Shown here: one piece after another, positions 12,061 to 24,600 of the stretch
Numbering within the stretch: position 1 is the stretch's first letter
Layout: each line of letters opens with the position of its first letter
Assembly (NCBI GenBank): GCA_034336665.1
Contig: JAPFBE010000003.1
Span: forward strand, 62,415,352-62,479,351
From: Luscinia megarhynchos
Lineage: Eukaryota; Chordata; Aves; Passeriformes; Turdidae
Length of the DNA stretch: 64,000 bases
Direction of reading: 5' to 3'
Program-made: the position numbers and the translations under genes
Notes under the pieces: model-generated
Seen by the model: only the letters and a program-made list of their open reading frames with translations
Databases searched by the model: none
Told to the model about the DNA's origin: nothing

Positions 12061-14689
12061 CAAAGGGACTATCTCTGAAGAGCCAACTCTCCATTCCATT
12101 AATCCATGGATTTTACTTTTTAGCATGGCATTACTCACACACTTCAAAGAAACTGGTGTTCAGAATTGAACTGCAGACCTGACCAAAGGCTTTCCTGCAT
12201 CTTCTGTTTCAGCAGGCCTTGGGGCACATTGGTGGTCTCAGCCTTGTCATGTTTTGGACTTACCTTCTTCCCTCTGTAGTGGGGAGGCCATGACATTTGC
12301 CCCTACAGAGCACATTGCTACCTGGAGAGGCCTTGTGTTCTCTCTTGAGAGAGAATGCCACAAGAAAATAAAACTTCTCCTTTGTTTGCCCAGCAGCAAT
12401 TCACTTTTGAGGGGAAAAAAATTGGTTAACTCAATCCATGGCATTAATTCTGTCCAGTGAGCTGCTGCAGTAAAGGGTGAGGGTATTTCTGTGTGCACAC
12501 CACAGGACTGCTATGTATTTTCAAGGCAAAATCTCTTTTTAAACATCCTGTAAGCTGTGATGAAGCATTTTGCAGTCATGTTCTATGAAATACCACCTTT
12601 GGTTTCCTGGTTGTACAGCCTGTTGTTGGTTCCCCTCTAGACAGCATATTTTAAAGCCTATTTTCAAACATAATTCATACATTATTTTTCCAGCTTGAAA
12701 GTTGTTTTCTCAGTCCTCCCACTATCTCTCCTGGAAACTAGATGTTTATTTCCTCTAGGAATGCTTTTCATTACACCTTGTGCATGTTTTCTGATGACTG
12801 AAGTGTTCTTGGCTGTCAAAGCTATGCAAGATGAGCAAGTGGCCTGTCATATTTCATTCCAGCTGGAGAATATGTACAAAGCTTTTCTGGACTCTGGTGT
12901 TCCATGTTCCCTTGGGCTCAGGGCCTTTTGGCCAAAGACTTGACTTGTGCTGTGCAGGGAGTGCTTCTCACAGTGGCAGAAACACAGAAGTGAATTTAAA
13001 TTGCTGTTTAGTGCTGGGTTCCTGAGGAGACAGCAGCGGCACCAAGCTGGGACTCCAGCACGGATTGTGCTCACACTGATGGAGTGGTGGAGTCAGCAAG
13101 CTGAGGATCTGCCCTGGGTCAGCACCTACTCCTGAACATGTAATGTGCAAACAAAGGTGAAGAACTGATTCCAAAGGAGACTACGTTTGAGAATGACTTG
13201 TTTGAACTGTTCTGCTATGAACTCGTGGCCACTCCTCCCTTGTCTTCCAAGGAGTCACTGTTTCAATGTTGCCTATGTGTGTGGATGTGGGGTATGCAAA
13301 ACTGTTTTGCAGAATTTTCCTGTTCTTTCTGACTGAATGACCTGCAGGGCTATCTGGATTTAAGCTAAACATCTCCTTATCTTGCAGTCTCAGGACAAAC
13401 TGCTCTGGGCTTAGAAAATTATATAAACTGCAAGTGAAGCTGAGGCAGGAAGGAAAATCTGTCCCTTTGCAATGCCCTCAAGAGCTGTAATGTAGAGATA
13501 TGAAGGGAAAATAGATGTATCTAATTCAATAATTCTTTTTACTTTCCACATGAAACAAGAAGGATTTGACACTGGGAGAGTTAAAATGCCTGCCTTCCTC
13601 TTCTGCTGTGTTAGAGTAGTAATCTCAGTTTCTTCTGTCTGCTAGATCTGTATGAAAAGAGATCTCTGTTGCCTGGTCCTTTTTTTCCATTTTACCTGCT
13701 GAATAACAAATCTGAGCTATTTTTATGAATTGCATTATTGGAGGATGGGAGGAGGGTGTGTTTTGATACAGATGTAAATTATGCAGTGCCACATACCTAC
13801 ACACATCTCAAATGAAGCCAAGCCCCCCTTCCCTGGGGCTGCTGAAGGGCAGTAGCTTTCAGTGATACCTCGTGCTGTGACAAGGGGCACACAAACATTG
13901 CTGGCTGCCCTCTGCTCTGCACATCAGGAAAGGTGCTTTTACATTTCTCCCTTAGCTGGTGCTTCCTGTGGGAAGAGGCAGTGTTCTCCAGAGCATCTGC
14001 CTGCTGTTCTCAGCTTTAAAATGAGCAGTGTCTGTAGGGCTTAGGCAGGTGATAGGGTCACATACACACTGCCTGAGCAGCTTGCTAGGGTCACTTGTGT
14101 CCCAGGTGGGGCAACCTGAGCATCAAATTTCAGTCTTTTTAAGCTGAAAATATTTAAGTGATGGGAAAAGAATATAGGCATCAGCTTTAATGCAGCATTG
14201 ATGCTCCTCCCATCAACCAGAAGACTTAACACCATGTTTAGATGTTGAAACTGTAGCGATAGGGTTACAAGTCAGCCAGTGTGACAGAGGATGATCCTGA
14301 ACAGTGGCATAGGTGTGCTCAGCTGTGAGCACCCTTGTCTGCAGCTGCTTTTTGCAGCCAAGCCCGGGTGACTCCCTGCTCTGTCCTCCAGAACTTGAGG
14401 CCATCACCTGAATGTCAGCATGTGGACTCTTAGTACCTCAGTAGTGGTTACTGCACTTTGCCTGAGAGGGTGGCATGAGTATCTCCAATCCTGGGAAAGG
14501 GAGGGAGGGATGTGTTCCCTCTGAGTGGGGGCTGGTTGCTGATAAAGAAGGTGGATGGCTGGATGTGCAAAAAGGATGATCCAAAACAGTTGTAGGGAAA
14601 AAAATTGCTTTATGCCTGCTGAGGAAATAATTGTTAGAAAGGAATATTCGACCTTTTTTTTATTCTTATTTTTTCCTGTATCTGGTTCT

Positions 14690-15136
14690 GTGCTTCCCAG
14701 TACAAGAGAGAAATGAAAATACTGGATGGAGTCCAATAAAGGGCCACTGAGATTGTGAAAGGTACTGGAGCATATCTGGGAGACCTGGGACTGTTCATAT
14801 TGGAGAAAAGAAGGCTCAGAGGGATCTTACCAGTGTGTATAAATGCCTGAAGGGAGGGTGCAAAGAGAATGCAGTAGTGTCCAGTGACAGAACCAGAGGC
14901 AATGGGCAGAAACTGAAACACAGATTTCCTCTGAACATCAGGAAACAATTTTTACTGTGAGGATGACTGAGCATGGGCACAGACTGGCCAGGCAGGTAGT
15001 TTGTGGGTTCTTCATCCTTGGAGATATTCAAAATCCAACTGGACATGACCCTGAGCAACCACCTCTAGGTGACCCTGCTTGAGCAGGACCAGAAAAACTC
15101 TGAAGGTTCTCTCCCACCTCAGCCATTCTGTGATTC
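14690..15136 (+). repeat. CR1-type LINE fragment, 3' part
   Basis: Diverged CR1-like text in sense orientation: the GGCTCAGAGGGATCTTACC motif, GTGTATAAATGCCTGAAGG, then the tail signature of a GACCCTGCTTGAGCAGG block, a TCTCCCACCTCAGCC stretch and the end motif ATTCTGTGATTC near 15124-15136. The 5' end is truncated, as is usual for CR1. Confidence 0.75.
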
Positions 15137-15180
15137 AAAGTCCACTTAATGCCTGTTTCTACTCTATTGTTAAGAGAAGA

Positions 15181-15193
15181 AAAAAAAAAAAAA
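15181..15193. repeat. A13 homopolymer
   Basis: Thirteen consecutive A, about 45 bases after the end of the CR1 fragment at 15136. CR1 elements lack poly-A tails, so it is probably unrelated. Confidence 0.85.
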
Positions 15194-15993
15194 GTATCTT
15201 TCCTTAAATCTAAACTGTTACCAAAATAGTTACTAACAAATTAGCAAATATTACCATATCTGTCCTTGCTGTTCCAAACAGGATTTGTGTAGCAAAAACC
15301 AAAGTTCTGTTTTGTAGCACATAGGAAATAGGGCTGCAGTGTGTGGTTTTACAGGCCTTGTCCTTTCCAGGAGACCACACTGAGCACATGGGATGTTTCC
15401 AGTTAGGACTTAGAAGACTTTTTCTATGTGTGGCAATTGTATGCAACAGTAACTACAAACTTGATCCTTTTTTCAGAGTGCATTGATGTTCTGAGTCCCT
15501 TCTGTAATGACCTTTTATGTAATGTTGAGGAAGACAGAGATTTTTCTCTTCAAAACTGCATCTTGTGAATGTTGGCAGGAAATCTTTGCTCCTCAGAGGG
15601 AAAAATGTAGGCCTGAAGTTCTGGGATTTGAGATGAACTTTGTGTGATCAAATGTGACTTTTCATTGCATTTTCCCAGTTTGGGGATTTTCCCTTGTGAC
15701 TAGTCTTTGGCCATCTCTGAAATTTTGTTTGCTGCAGGACACATTGTACTGCTCAGAAGAGAAAGAGATTGAGTTCAATTGAAACTGCTGCCAAGTAGGG
15801 ACATTGAACTCAAACCAAAATGAAAACAAGACAGCAAAGTCTGTGCAAAGAGGCGATACCAAGAAAGAATGGTATCAGCATACAAACAAAACATTAAAAA
15901 ACCAAGCCAAAACAAAAAGCACCTCCAGTATAGAAATGAATATTCATCAGAACTGTATAAAGCCAAACCATCCCCCCATCCCAGTACTGTAAG

Positions 15994-16404
15994 CTAGCCA
16001 GCAGCCATGGTCCAGATCCAGAAGCCACAAGGAACATAGAGTTTTTCCAGTCTACGAAGATTCAACTTCCATTTCTTGTTCTTTGGTTCAATTGCCAAAT
16101 AATATTTATCTACCTCAAGTAGTTTTTTCAGAACTGTATTAAATGCATAGGCACTTCGACATTGAAAGGATGGGGAAGAGACACATCTCTGCTGAGATGG
16201 TACAGAAGAGGTGTCAGGCCTTATGAAGATAGTTTTGCCTCCAATTATTTGTTCTTTAGACAATAAATAATCCGAATTTATTAAAGGGTTTATCACCTTT
16301 ATACTTACATTTTGTAACAGGTCAGGGCTTCCTTCAGATGTGAAAGACCCACTGCTAACACCCCTATTTTGTCCTGTCCCAAGAAAATTCTGTGGGATTG
16401 CCAT
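15994..16404 (-). CDS. Unrecognised open frame, 136 residues from its first ATG
   Basis: The minus-strand frame is open from 16467 to a TAG at 15994-15996, about 157 codons. The first ATG is at 16404-16402 (protein starts MAIPQNFLGTG), giving 136 residues. The upstream in-frame codons continue to look protein-like (SKEVCVLICENFLNYLA). The C-terminal third is basic (KNKKWKLNLRRLEKLYV). No signal peptide, membrane segment or known domain is evident, and no LINE or LTR sequence was recognised around it. It could be a young or retroposed gene, a terminal exon of an unannotated transcript, a pseudogene fragment or chance. There is no good polypyrimidine tract just upstream, so a spliced acceptor is not obvious. 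I do not assign a function. Confidence 0.3.
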   Translation of the reverse strand: MAIPQNFLGTGQNRGVSSGSFTSEGSPDLLQNVSIKVINPLINSDYLLSKEQIIGGKTIFIRPDTSSVPSQQRCVSSPSFQCRSAYAFNTVLKKLLEVDKYYLAIEPKNKKWKLNLRRLEKLYVPCGFWIWTMAAG

Positions 16405-18935
16405 GGCCAAGTAATTTAAGAAATTTTCACAAATAAGTACACAAACTTCCTTGCTACATCTTTGTTGTTAGCCTTAATTTTAGCTGTGATTTTGCTTTCC
16501 AAAGGCTGAACTTTGTCAGTTCTGACTGTTTAGTAAGTTAAGTTTGTCATACTGACCAATATCTTGTGGATTTTGCTGTCTTTTTAATTAGAGGGATTTT
16601 ATATGAAAAAAAAAGAAAAAGGATCTTACTGGCTTCTGTTCAGGTCAGTGTTTTGCAGGAATGCTGCTCAGCAATTTGACCACCTTTTCTACCAACTACA
16701 TTGTAACATTTTCAGGTACTGTTCCATTATGTAAATAAGTGTTTCTGATGTAGCTGAATAAATTGTGGTATCTTAACCCCACTAAATTAATTTCTATAAG
16801 CTTTTGGCTATTTCTTTTCCTTCTCTATGTGTGTAATGAGGAATTTGGTTTATTGAGTTGTGACTGGACCCATTCACCTGCTTGTTCTGTGAATTGCCAT
16901 AAAACTGATAGCTGTTGTATGGATGTGTCCTTTGCCAGGACAAATTCTTGCCCTGAGTGCCTGGCAGTGGGTGAGCAGCCCAGAGGAAATGGTGTGGGGA
17001 GTAGTGGAGGAATTGCACTATTTTGTGCATCACTCCAAGGCTCCCTGTGGATTGTGGATTCTGAACTGGAAAGTAAAGGGAAGATGCTCAAGATTTTTAA
17101 CCATCAAAGAAAACGGCACTTCCTGGGACTTCTCTCCCTGAAGTTTGTGCAATGCAGGTTTTACCACTCTTCCTCTGTTTGGAAAATATTTTTATCTGTG
17201 AAATGGCACTGGTACTGCCAGTACAGCAAAGGTTTGAGTTGTTTCTCCTGGCAGCAGGGTAGAAACTTGTCCTGCTGAAGACCTTTGGCCAGACTGACAC
17301 TGTATCCCTTTGTAAAGCTGAGCATTAGCTTTTGTTTTGAGAGAGAACAAACTTCCTTCAGAGTAATACATAATTTTTCTTTATGTTTGTCTGATGGAAC
17401 CCTCTAGAGAAAGGAACATAAATACTGACATACTTCACAAAGTGGAGTTCTTGGATTTGATCACTTTTAGTCCTAGAAATGTTTTTGTTGCACTTGCTCC
17501 CTATCAGATTCAGTGCCTTTTCAAAGACTTCTTTCTCTCATTGTCTAGATCAGTGCTTTCAGTGACTGCAGGCACACCGAGTTTTCGAGTCATCTAAGCT
17601 GCATTTCAAAATTATCTCCTGTAATCAGTTGCTGGCTCTGCCCAAATGTCTCCAGAACTATCTCTCCCAACAAAGCGAGAGGTGGAAGCCTGACAGCCAA
17701 ACAGAGGAATACTGTGAGCTGAGCTAGGGAGGATTTGAAGCTTTGTGCTGCCAGAGTGAAACTGCCTGTTTAAAATGACAGTGGGTGGATGTTGACCAGC
17801 ACTAGTTTTAGCTAAGTATGATCCAGTGTCATGAGATGGGGTGCTGGGTGCTTTATTTTCACAGGGAGGGTGAAACAGTAACATAACAGAGGAGCTTGCA
17901 GATTAAACAGCTTCATAGCTGCCCCCTCCTCTGTTCCATCAGGCTCCATGTGCACTCTCCACTCACCAAGTTCAGCACTGCTTAATTAAAAGTAGTACTG
18001 CTCCAAGTGCCATGGCTTTTAGAAAGGCTGTGTCATTACAAAAATACAAATTAGTGCTTGTACTGACAATTGAAATGGCTGGGACTGCCCTCCCAAATAG
18101 ATTTATTTGCATTGAGGTTTGCAGGACTGACTTATCAGGCTATAATGAAGGATATAGCAGAACTCCCTTTAAGCACAGGCAGTGCATGTTTAACATCCCA
18201 CCTGAGCCTTGTTTAACAGGAAGGGGTGGCCCTGCTCACACCTTGTTCCCACTGAGTGGAACACAGAAGCTGGAGTGTAACTGCAAATGCTAACAACTGG
18301 TATTTGCAGTTTACTCCAAATTTGTGAGGTATGTATGGGAGCACCCTCATTCAAAGGCAAACAACAAACAATTTTTTACACCTTTAATCAACAGCAGGTT
18401 GATTTAGTTTATTTGATTGTTTACTTTTTTAACAATGAATAAAGATGACCTGGAAATGAAACTTAAGACAAAATGCAGTTTACAAATTTGTTTGGTATCT
18501 GTTACAGTGATCTCCTAAAATTTTCATCCAAGACAAAAAGAGAAGTTGCAGTGGCCCCTGCATCACTGCAGTCAGTCCTGCTGCACTGATGATAGGATCT
18601 CTTTCCGCTAGGATGTAGGGAAATGACCAGCTCCACATGTGCTCTGTGGTGCTACATTCCTGTGCAAGATCCCTGAGAGCAAAAACTTCCCAGCTAGGTG
18701 ACTTCATGACCTGAAGAAAAATGTGAAGCCATCAGTGAGGTCAGAGTGATAAAAGCCTCAAGGCTGCCACAAGAAGTGTTGGGCTGCACACGTGCTGTGT
18801 GCTGTGCTTGTCATTCCATTCCCATAAACCACGTGTGCTCTCAAACTCCCCAGTGTGCACTGCTAAGCAAGGACCTGTGCCACCTTCATTTTCTGGTCAT
18901 CTGTCACTGGATGCTGTTTTTATTTTGCTCACAAA

Positions 18936-19310
18936 GGTTTAAAAGTGGAAGAGGGGACTGAGGGGAGACCTAATCACTGTCTACAACTTCCTTGCAAGGG
19001 GAAGAGGAGAGGCAGACACTGATTTCTTCTCTCTGGTGACCAGTGACAGGACCCAAAGCAATGGCCTGAGGCTGTCTGGGGAGATTTAGGTTGAATATTA
19101 GAAAAAGGTTCTTCACCCAGAGAGTGACTAAGCACTGGAACAGCTCCCCAGGGAAGTGGTCACAGCACCAGCCTGACAGAGTTCAAGAAGCATTTGGACA
19201 ATGTTCTCAGGCACATGGTGTGACTCTTGGGGTGTTCTGTGCAGGGCCAGGAGCTGGACTCCATGATCCTTGTGGGTCCCTTCTGAATCAGCATAATCTG
19301 GGAGTCTGTA
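18936..19310 (+). repeat. CR1-type LINE fragment, 3' part
   Basis: Sense-oriented CR1 text: GGGGAGACCTAATCACTGTC, the GACAGGACCC and AATGGCC block, AAAAGGTTCTTCACCCAGAG, GGAACAGCTCCCCAGGGAAG, and a tail resembling CCTTGTGGGTCCCTTCTGA at about 19268-19286. It is clearly decayed, and the open frames across it are not functional. Confidence 0.85.
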
Positions 19311-21312
19311 AATGTATTCACTTACATGAAGGTGCAAGTCATTCTGGATTGCATTAACACAAATCCTCTCACTGGCTTGCAGCTACATGCCATGTTTGCT
19401 CTCGTGGAATTGGGCTGAAATAAAGCATCAGCAGGACCAAAGTGTGTGAGACTCTGGACTTTGCTTCTGGCTGCTGTTCCTGTGGTTTAGTTTTTTTAAG
19501 TCATAAGTGCTCTTAAGCCATAGCATATTGCTCTTTCACATTGTGACAAAATTTTGATTAAAGCAGTTTTGTTAACTTTGGCTTCATTTTTAAGCTGTGA
19601 CACAAAATGAAAAATACAGGCTATTCAAATAAACTAGTGCAGAATGTGGACTAAAATGTGTTAGATATATACATATATAGTGCCCTGTTTTTACTTTTAT
19701 GAGCTATTAAAATACCAGTCATTAAACTTTTCTTCTGTACTACAGAGTTGAGAAGCAAACTGACATAAATATGCAAATGTTTTTATTAGCCTTGCAGCTA
19801 TTGGGTTAAGAAATGTAGTTACTATATATGCTTCCAGCCATGCTCTTGTTTTGGGTAACTGTATTTAACAGTTGAAACCATAGAAAATGTTAGTACCAGA
19901 TTTGCAGGAAATAAACCTCTGTACAAGCCCTGCTGTTGTTTTCTTTCACTGTAGTGCAAGAAGGAGTTAAGTTTATAAATGAAGCAATAGTTTGAATGCT
20001 GACCCAGCCTCTTCAGGAGGAACTGTGACAGCCTGACTTGTCTCAGCACTGCTTATCATGGGAAAATTTTTCTCAGGGCCTCTCTGATAGTAAAGTCTTT
20101 ATGTCTAAGGAGATTGACAATAGGCTGAAAAAAGCAATTTTTTCTTAAATTGATAGTTAATAGGAGATCTTTGAATAATGAGGAAATGCTATCAGCCAGG
20201 AGGAAATTAAATTACGTGAAGCAGACATAAGGAGCTCTCCTCTGTGCACCAGCAATCTTTAGCTGCCAGTCACTGCAGAGACTCAAGAACATCTGTGTTA
20301 GACTTGTGTTTAGGTCCTTGGTCCTACCACACTGGTGTGAGCCACATGTGAAACACTGCAGCAACTTGGCTGGGTTCTGGAGGCAGCTCAGATCAGGAGA
20401 AAAGGTGTTACCTTTGTTAACAATAGTCTTGGCTTTGCAGTAAATCTGAAATAATCAAGACAAAATGAGTCCCACTAGAATGTCTTAGTCTGAGCTGATT
20501 GTCTTCAGCACTATTAGAAAGATGCAGCACTGTAGGTGGTATTTCTTAAACTAGATCCAGTTGATCCCTGTGAAAAAGCCTGTTTTCCCCTCTACCAGTT
20601 TACAGTAAGAAACTGAGTGAGTAATTCAAATCTGCACAGATCAGGTAAGATAGATCATATTCTCTGTGTCTGAAGTAAACAGATCCAGACAAAATATAAG
20701 CCTCTCCTCTAAAACCTGTGCCCCACCAGTGTTCCCTTCCCCTCTTAATCCATTAACAATGATAGAACAATTCCCTTTAATCTCTCACAGAAATGGCAAG
20801 CAGGTACAGCTTAGTGTTGTTTCTTTTTGTGCTTACAGTCATGCAGCCATTTCTCTGCTGGATCCAGCCATGTCTGGGTGTGTTGTGTTGAAACCTCCTA
20901 CTTCATGGTATTTTGACATAAATGGGATAATATTTAGCCCTGGCTCCATAAAGTAATGCAGAAGGCATTTGGCAGTGTTCCTAAATTCTTGCTGTTTAAA
21001 CATGAGGAAGCAGATCACTTCTGCATACCAGGACTAATTTATAGAAACTGAAGGCAATGAGGAATCCTTCACTTTAAACTAAGCAGGCTCTGCAAGAGAG
21101 TTTCTGCATTCCCAGTTACATATTTGAGCCAAATCACCCTCATGCAATGAAGGAAACCACCAACCTGTCAAATACAGCAGTTCAAAGTTGTTTAAAACAT
21201 TCCCACTTCTTTCCTGAAGTCCTTCACAAGGACTACTGAAAGTACACTCCTCTGCATTTCTCTGTGTTGAGTGTTTTAAATTATTCTAGGTAACTTTACA
21301 AACTTAACAGGC

Positions 21313-21318
21313 TTTATT
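21313..21318 (-). terminator. DHRS12: Candidate DHRS12 polyadenylation signal AATAAA
   Basis: TTTATT on the plus strand gives AATAAA on the gene strand, about 248 bases after the stop codon. It is the nearest canonical hexamer at a reasonable distance. Transcript evidence is needed to confirm use. Confidence 0.45.
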
Positions 21319-21565
21319 TTAATACCTTTTGATTTTTCTTCCAATCCAAAGAGCACAACCTTAGTGTGTCTTGAGGCAGAAGCTGCATATTCACAGTGGG
21401 AGAGACTTGGCAGCAGAAAAAAATTACACAGGTGCCACTCTACCACCTCATTTTGAGAACACCTGAATCTAACTCATTTTTAACAGGCCTATGATATCCT
21501 ACTTCCCTTCAACAGCAGGTTACTGTGTAATTAGAAGATTTGTGGTGACACTGTCAGCAGAGACA

Positions 21566-21693
21566 CTAAACTCCTGGAGAAACAGATTTAAACTTCTGGG
21601 AGAACTCTTCCAGCACCTCCATTAGTTTCTCTTCATCCTCTGGTGGACTGTGGGTGTATGCTAGGGGTAAGTGTGTAGGGACTGGTTGCCTGT
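21566..21693 (-). CDS. DHRS12: DHRS12 exon 10 (terminal coding exon, stop)
   Basis: The acceptor is TTCCAG. It encodes RQPVPTHLPLAYTHSPPEDE, then EKLMEVLEEFSQKFK and SVSPGV, with TAG at 21568-21566. The THLPLA-PxEEEK pattern matches the family C-terminus. The last six residues run past the point where I recall the human protein ending. Confidence 0.95.
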
Positions 21694-24600
21694 CTGGAAG
21701 AAAAGAAGAAAAAAAAACCAGAAAACACTTATGGGCACATTTAACTCTCTTATAGCAGAAAGGAGGTTTTTCTGATGGACTCTGTACTGTCCAAATATAC
21801 CTCATGAAGCCAGGAAACTTAACCTCCTAGGTACCTGTAAATAATGCTAGTTATGAATATCCTCTAAACCAAAAATTAAACCAATTCAATTTGTATTTTG
21901 GAGCTAGAGTGATTCTTCTGTTGCACAATACTGTGGAGAGCATGCTCCCATTTGCAGCTGGGGACAGTTTAGGAAAAGGAAGGCTTCCTTGAGGGGTTAT
22001 GCCTGTCACTAGTGCAACACCTGCAGGCAAAGAGCAATAGCTGGGAGTTTTTTGCTGCAAGTAGAGGATGCTTTTTCTTGCCTCCTGGATAATGTTTCTA
22101 ATACTGTACAAATCCTCAGATGGGACTTTGTAGTTAGGATTATTTTCAATCTTAAAATGCTTACTTTCATCCTTAGAAACAATGGTTAAATTCTAAATGC
22201 AAAAGAATTTGAGCTTATTGCTCAATTGCCATAAGTGACACATATCCAACAAAGTTTGCTCAGTTTGATGCTTTGCTGGATTTTCCATATTTCATGCCTG
22301 TCACTCACTCTGTAAATACAGCTGTTACCTCCATCCACTCCAAGGGATTTTCCTCTCCAAAAACATGGTATCTAGAGCCTGGGAGCCTTGTGACAGTGCT
22401 GTCAGGTGTCTGTGGAACAACAGTCAGAGCACTGGTGCAGCACTGCTAAGTCTATTTAACGAGCCCAACTTCTGCAGCAGCCGGCTGAGACAAAAAGAAC
22501 AAGCTGTTGCAACCCTTGGCAGCAGATTTCCCTGAAAACCTATCAGGTTCCCACTAGGCTTCCCAGGAGAGCAGAGATATTTGCTCTGTTAAGAGCAAAT
22601 GTTTACCTGACTGCACACAGCACATAACTTCTGCTTATGGAAAACTGAGGAGAGAGAAACATGCAGAGAACATTCCCTTCTCCATCGCTGATTATGAATG
22701 GCTCCCCACCCAGCCACAGTGCTTCCAGTAGCCTGTGCTAGAGTTTGGGAACTAGGTATGAAAGCCAAGTTCAGCATCACAGAGAAGATGCTTCCAATCT
22801 TTGGAAAATGCTTTGGAAAGCAGGTCTCTGTTAAATATTTTTTATATATTTTAGTAGATATAGAGAATTCTGGTAGTACTAGTCATGTTCTTACTTCCCT
22901 TTATATTTTTTTTCAGAAAAAGAAAAGAAGCTGGCTTTGATTTGCTCTCAGAGGGAACAGTAAAAGAGAATGCAGAAAATGGAGGGAAACTAACTGTGCT
23001 GGATTTGGAAAATGGCTGCTAAGGACCAGAAGCATGGGGTTTGTGGCAAAGTGCTCCCACACCCCAAACCCTTCATTGAAAGGGCCTGAAGAGTGCCCAT
23101 GCTAAGCTGTGGTTTCCAAAAGGCCATAGGAGCAAAAAATAACTGACTTCACCACTATTTGATAAGCACAAGACACAGACTCAGAACTTCTCTTGCAGCT
23201 TTAAGAGCAGTCATGCCAGGACCAAACTCTCTAAAGTCAGTAGCTTTAGCTAAAGAGCTAGGGCATGTTCCCCATTTACCAAAGCTGGAGGTAGACAAAG
23301 GCCAAAGGGAAGAACTTGGTGGAATTATGAAAGAAACAGAAAGAACAACTGAGCAGAAGAATTAGGACCAAAAGAAAGTGATTGGAGTAGGAGAAAGGAA
23401 AAACCTGGTTCTACAAAGAAGGCTGACCAGCTGGGGTGAGGAGTTTCCACATGCTGACATGAAAAATGTCCATTTAAGCATCTGTCAGCCAGCCCTGTGT
23501 GACTGTGTGACAGAAGGGACAAAGTCAACCCAAATGTGGAAGTCTGAGCTTCCTGCATTCTCTGTATAAAAATTCAGTGAATCAGGATTTGAGTGCCACA
23601 TCCAGAAGCACTGAGCTTCTGTAAGAAATTACCCTGAGCTTTCTCTTTCTGGACTGACCTGCATCACCACTGAGGCATCCCTGCTTCCAGCTGCTCCTAC
23701 AAAGATGCCTGTCATTTGCCTGGGAGACAAGAAAGGCTCTGCCCTACTTTTCCATTCCCTAAGCTCACAATGCCAAAAATGCCACTGTGCTCAAATCTCT
23801 GCCTGGTGTTAGAGAAATGGAGAATTGGCAGTTTTAGCTAGCATGGAACAGTAGGAAGAAGAATCTGTCAAAGCAGAGCCAGCTCCCAGTGCTCTGTGAG
23901 AAAAATGCTCCTTTCCTAGCATCATAAAAGATGCTGTTTGCTGTGATTCACCTTCCCTTGGCACAGTCCTACATGCAGCCTTTTTCATTAAAAAAGTCCC
24001 CAACCATCCATAAAGAAATGCTTTGTAAGTCTCTATCAGCTACTTTATAGGACAAAAGCAGGAATAAAACATTTAACACAACGTGCACTCGAACATTTAG
24101 ACTTGAAACAACTTTGAGGAGTGCTTTATCCTTTGCACAAGCTGCCTGGTCAGCCTTCATCCCCTTCCAGGCCAGACAGAGATCCTAAGCTCAGGCAGGC
24201 TGGGAAATCTCCAGTCTGTGCCCTGTGAGACACTGCTCCTTACCTTGGAAGAACAAGCCACTGGGCAGCTTTGCTGCTTCAGCTGACACTGCCAACCACA
24301 GGACGGTGTCAGCCCCCTGGGCCTCTGTGCGCAGCGAGTTCTTCATCCTCTCGTAGAAATCAGGCATGGATGATCTCACAGCTGGAAAGGATAACAATGG
24401 AATGGTGGCCTGCCATGCAAGGCTTTTTTTGATACACAAAAAAAAAGCAAAAACCAAAACAAAAATCAAAACAAAACAAAACAAAACAGCCTCAAATTGC
24501 AATTTTGTGTGTAGGAGGCATCTCTGGAGCTTATGGAAGAAAATGAGTATTTCCTCATATCTGGGGAGTAGGATGGTTTGTTGGAGAATAGCACTAAGCT

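Larger units (their letters stand above)
12061..21565. other. Intergenic region between convergent WDFY2 and DHRS12
   Basis: AT-rich sequence between the WDFY2 3' UTR and the DHRS12 stop codon. It contains two plus-oriented CR1 fragments (about 14690 and 18936), an A13 run at 15181-15193 and one long unrecognised minus-strand frame (15994-16467). The first 250 bases upstream of 21565 are probably DHRS12 3' UTR. No other gene was recognised. Confidence 0.6.
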
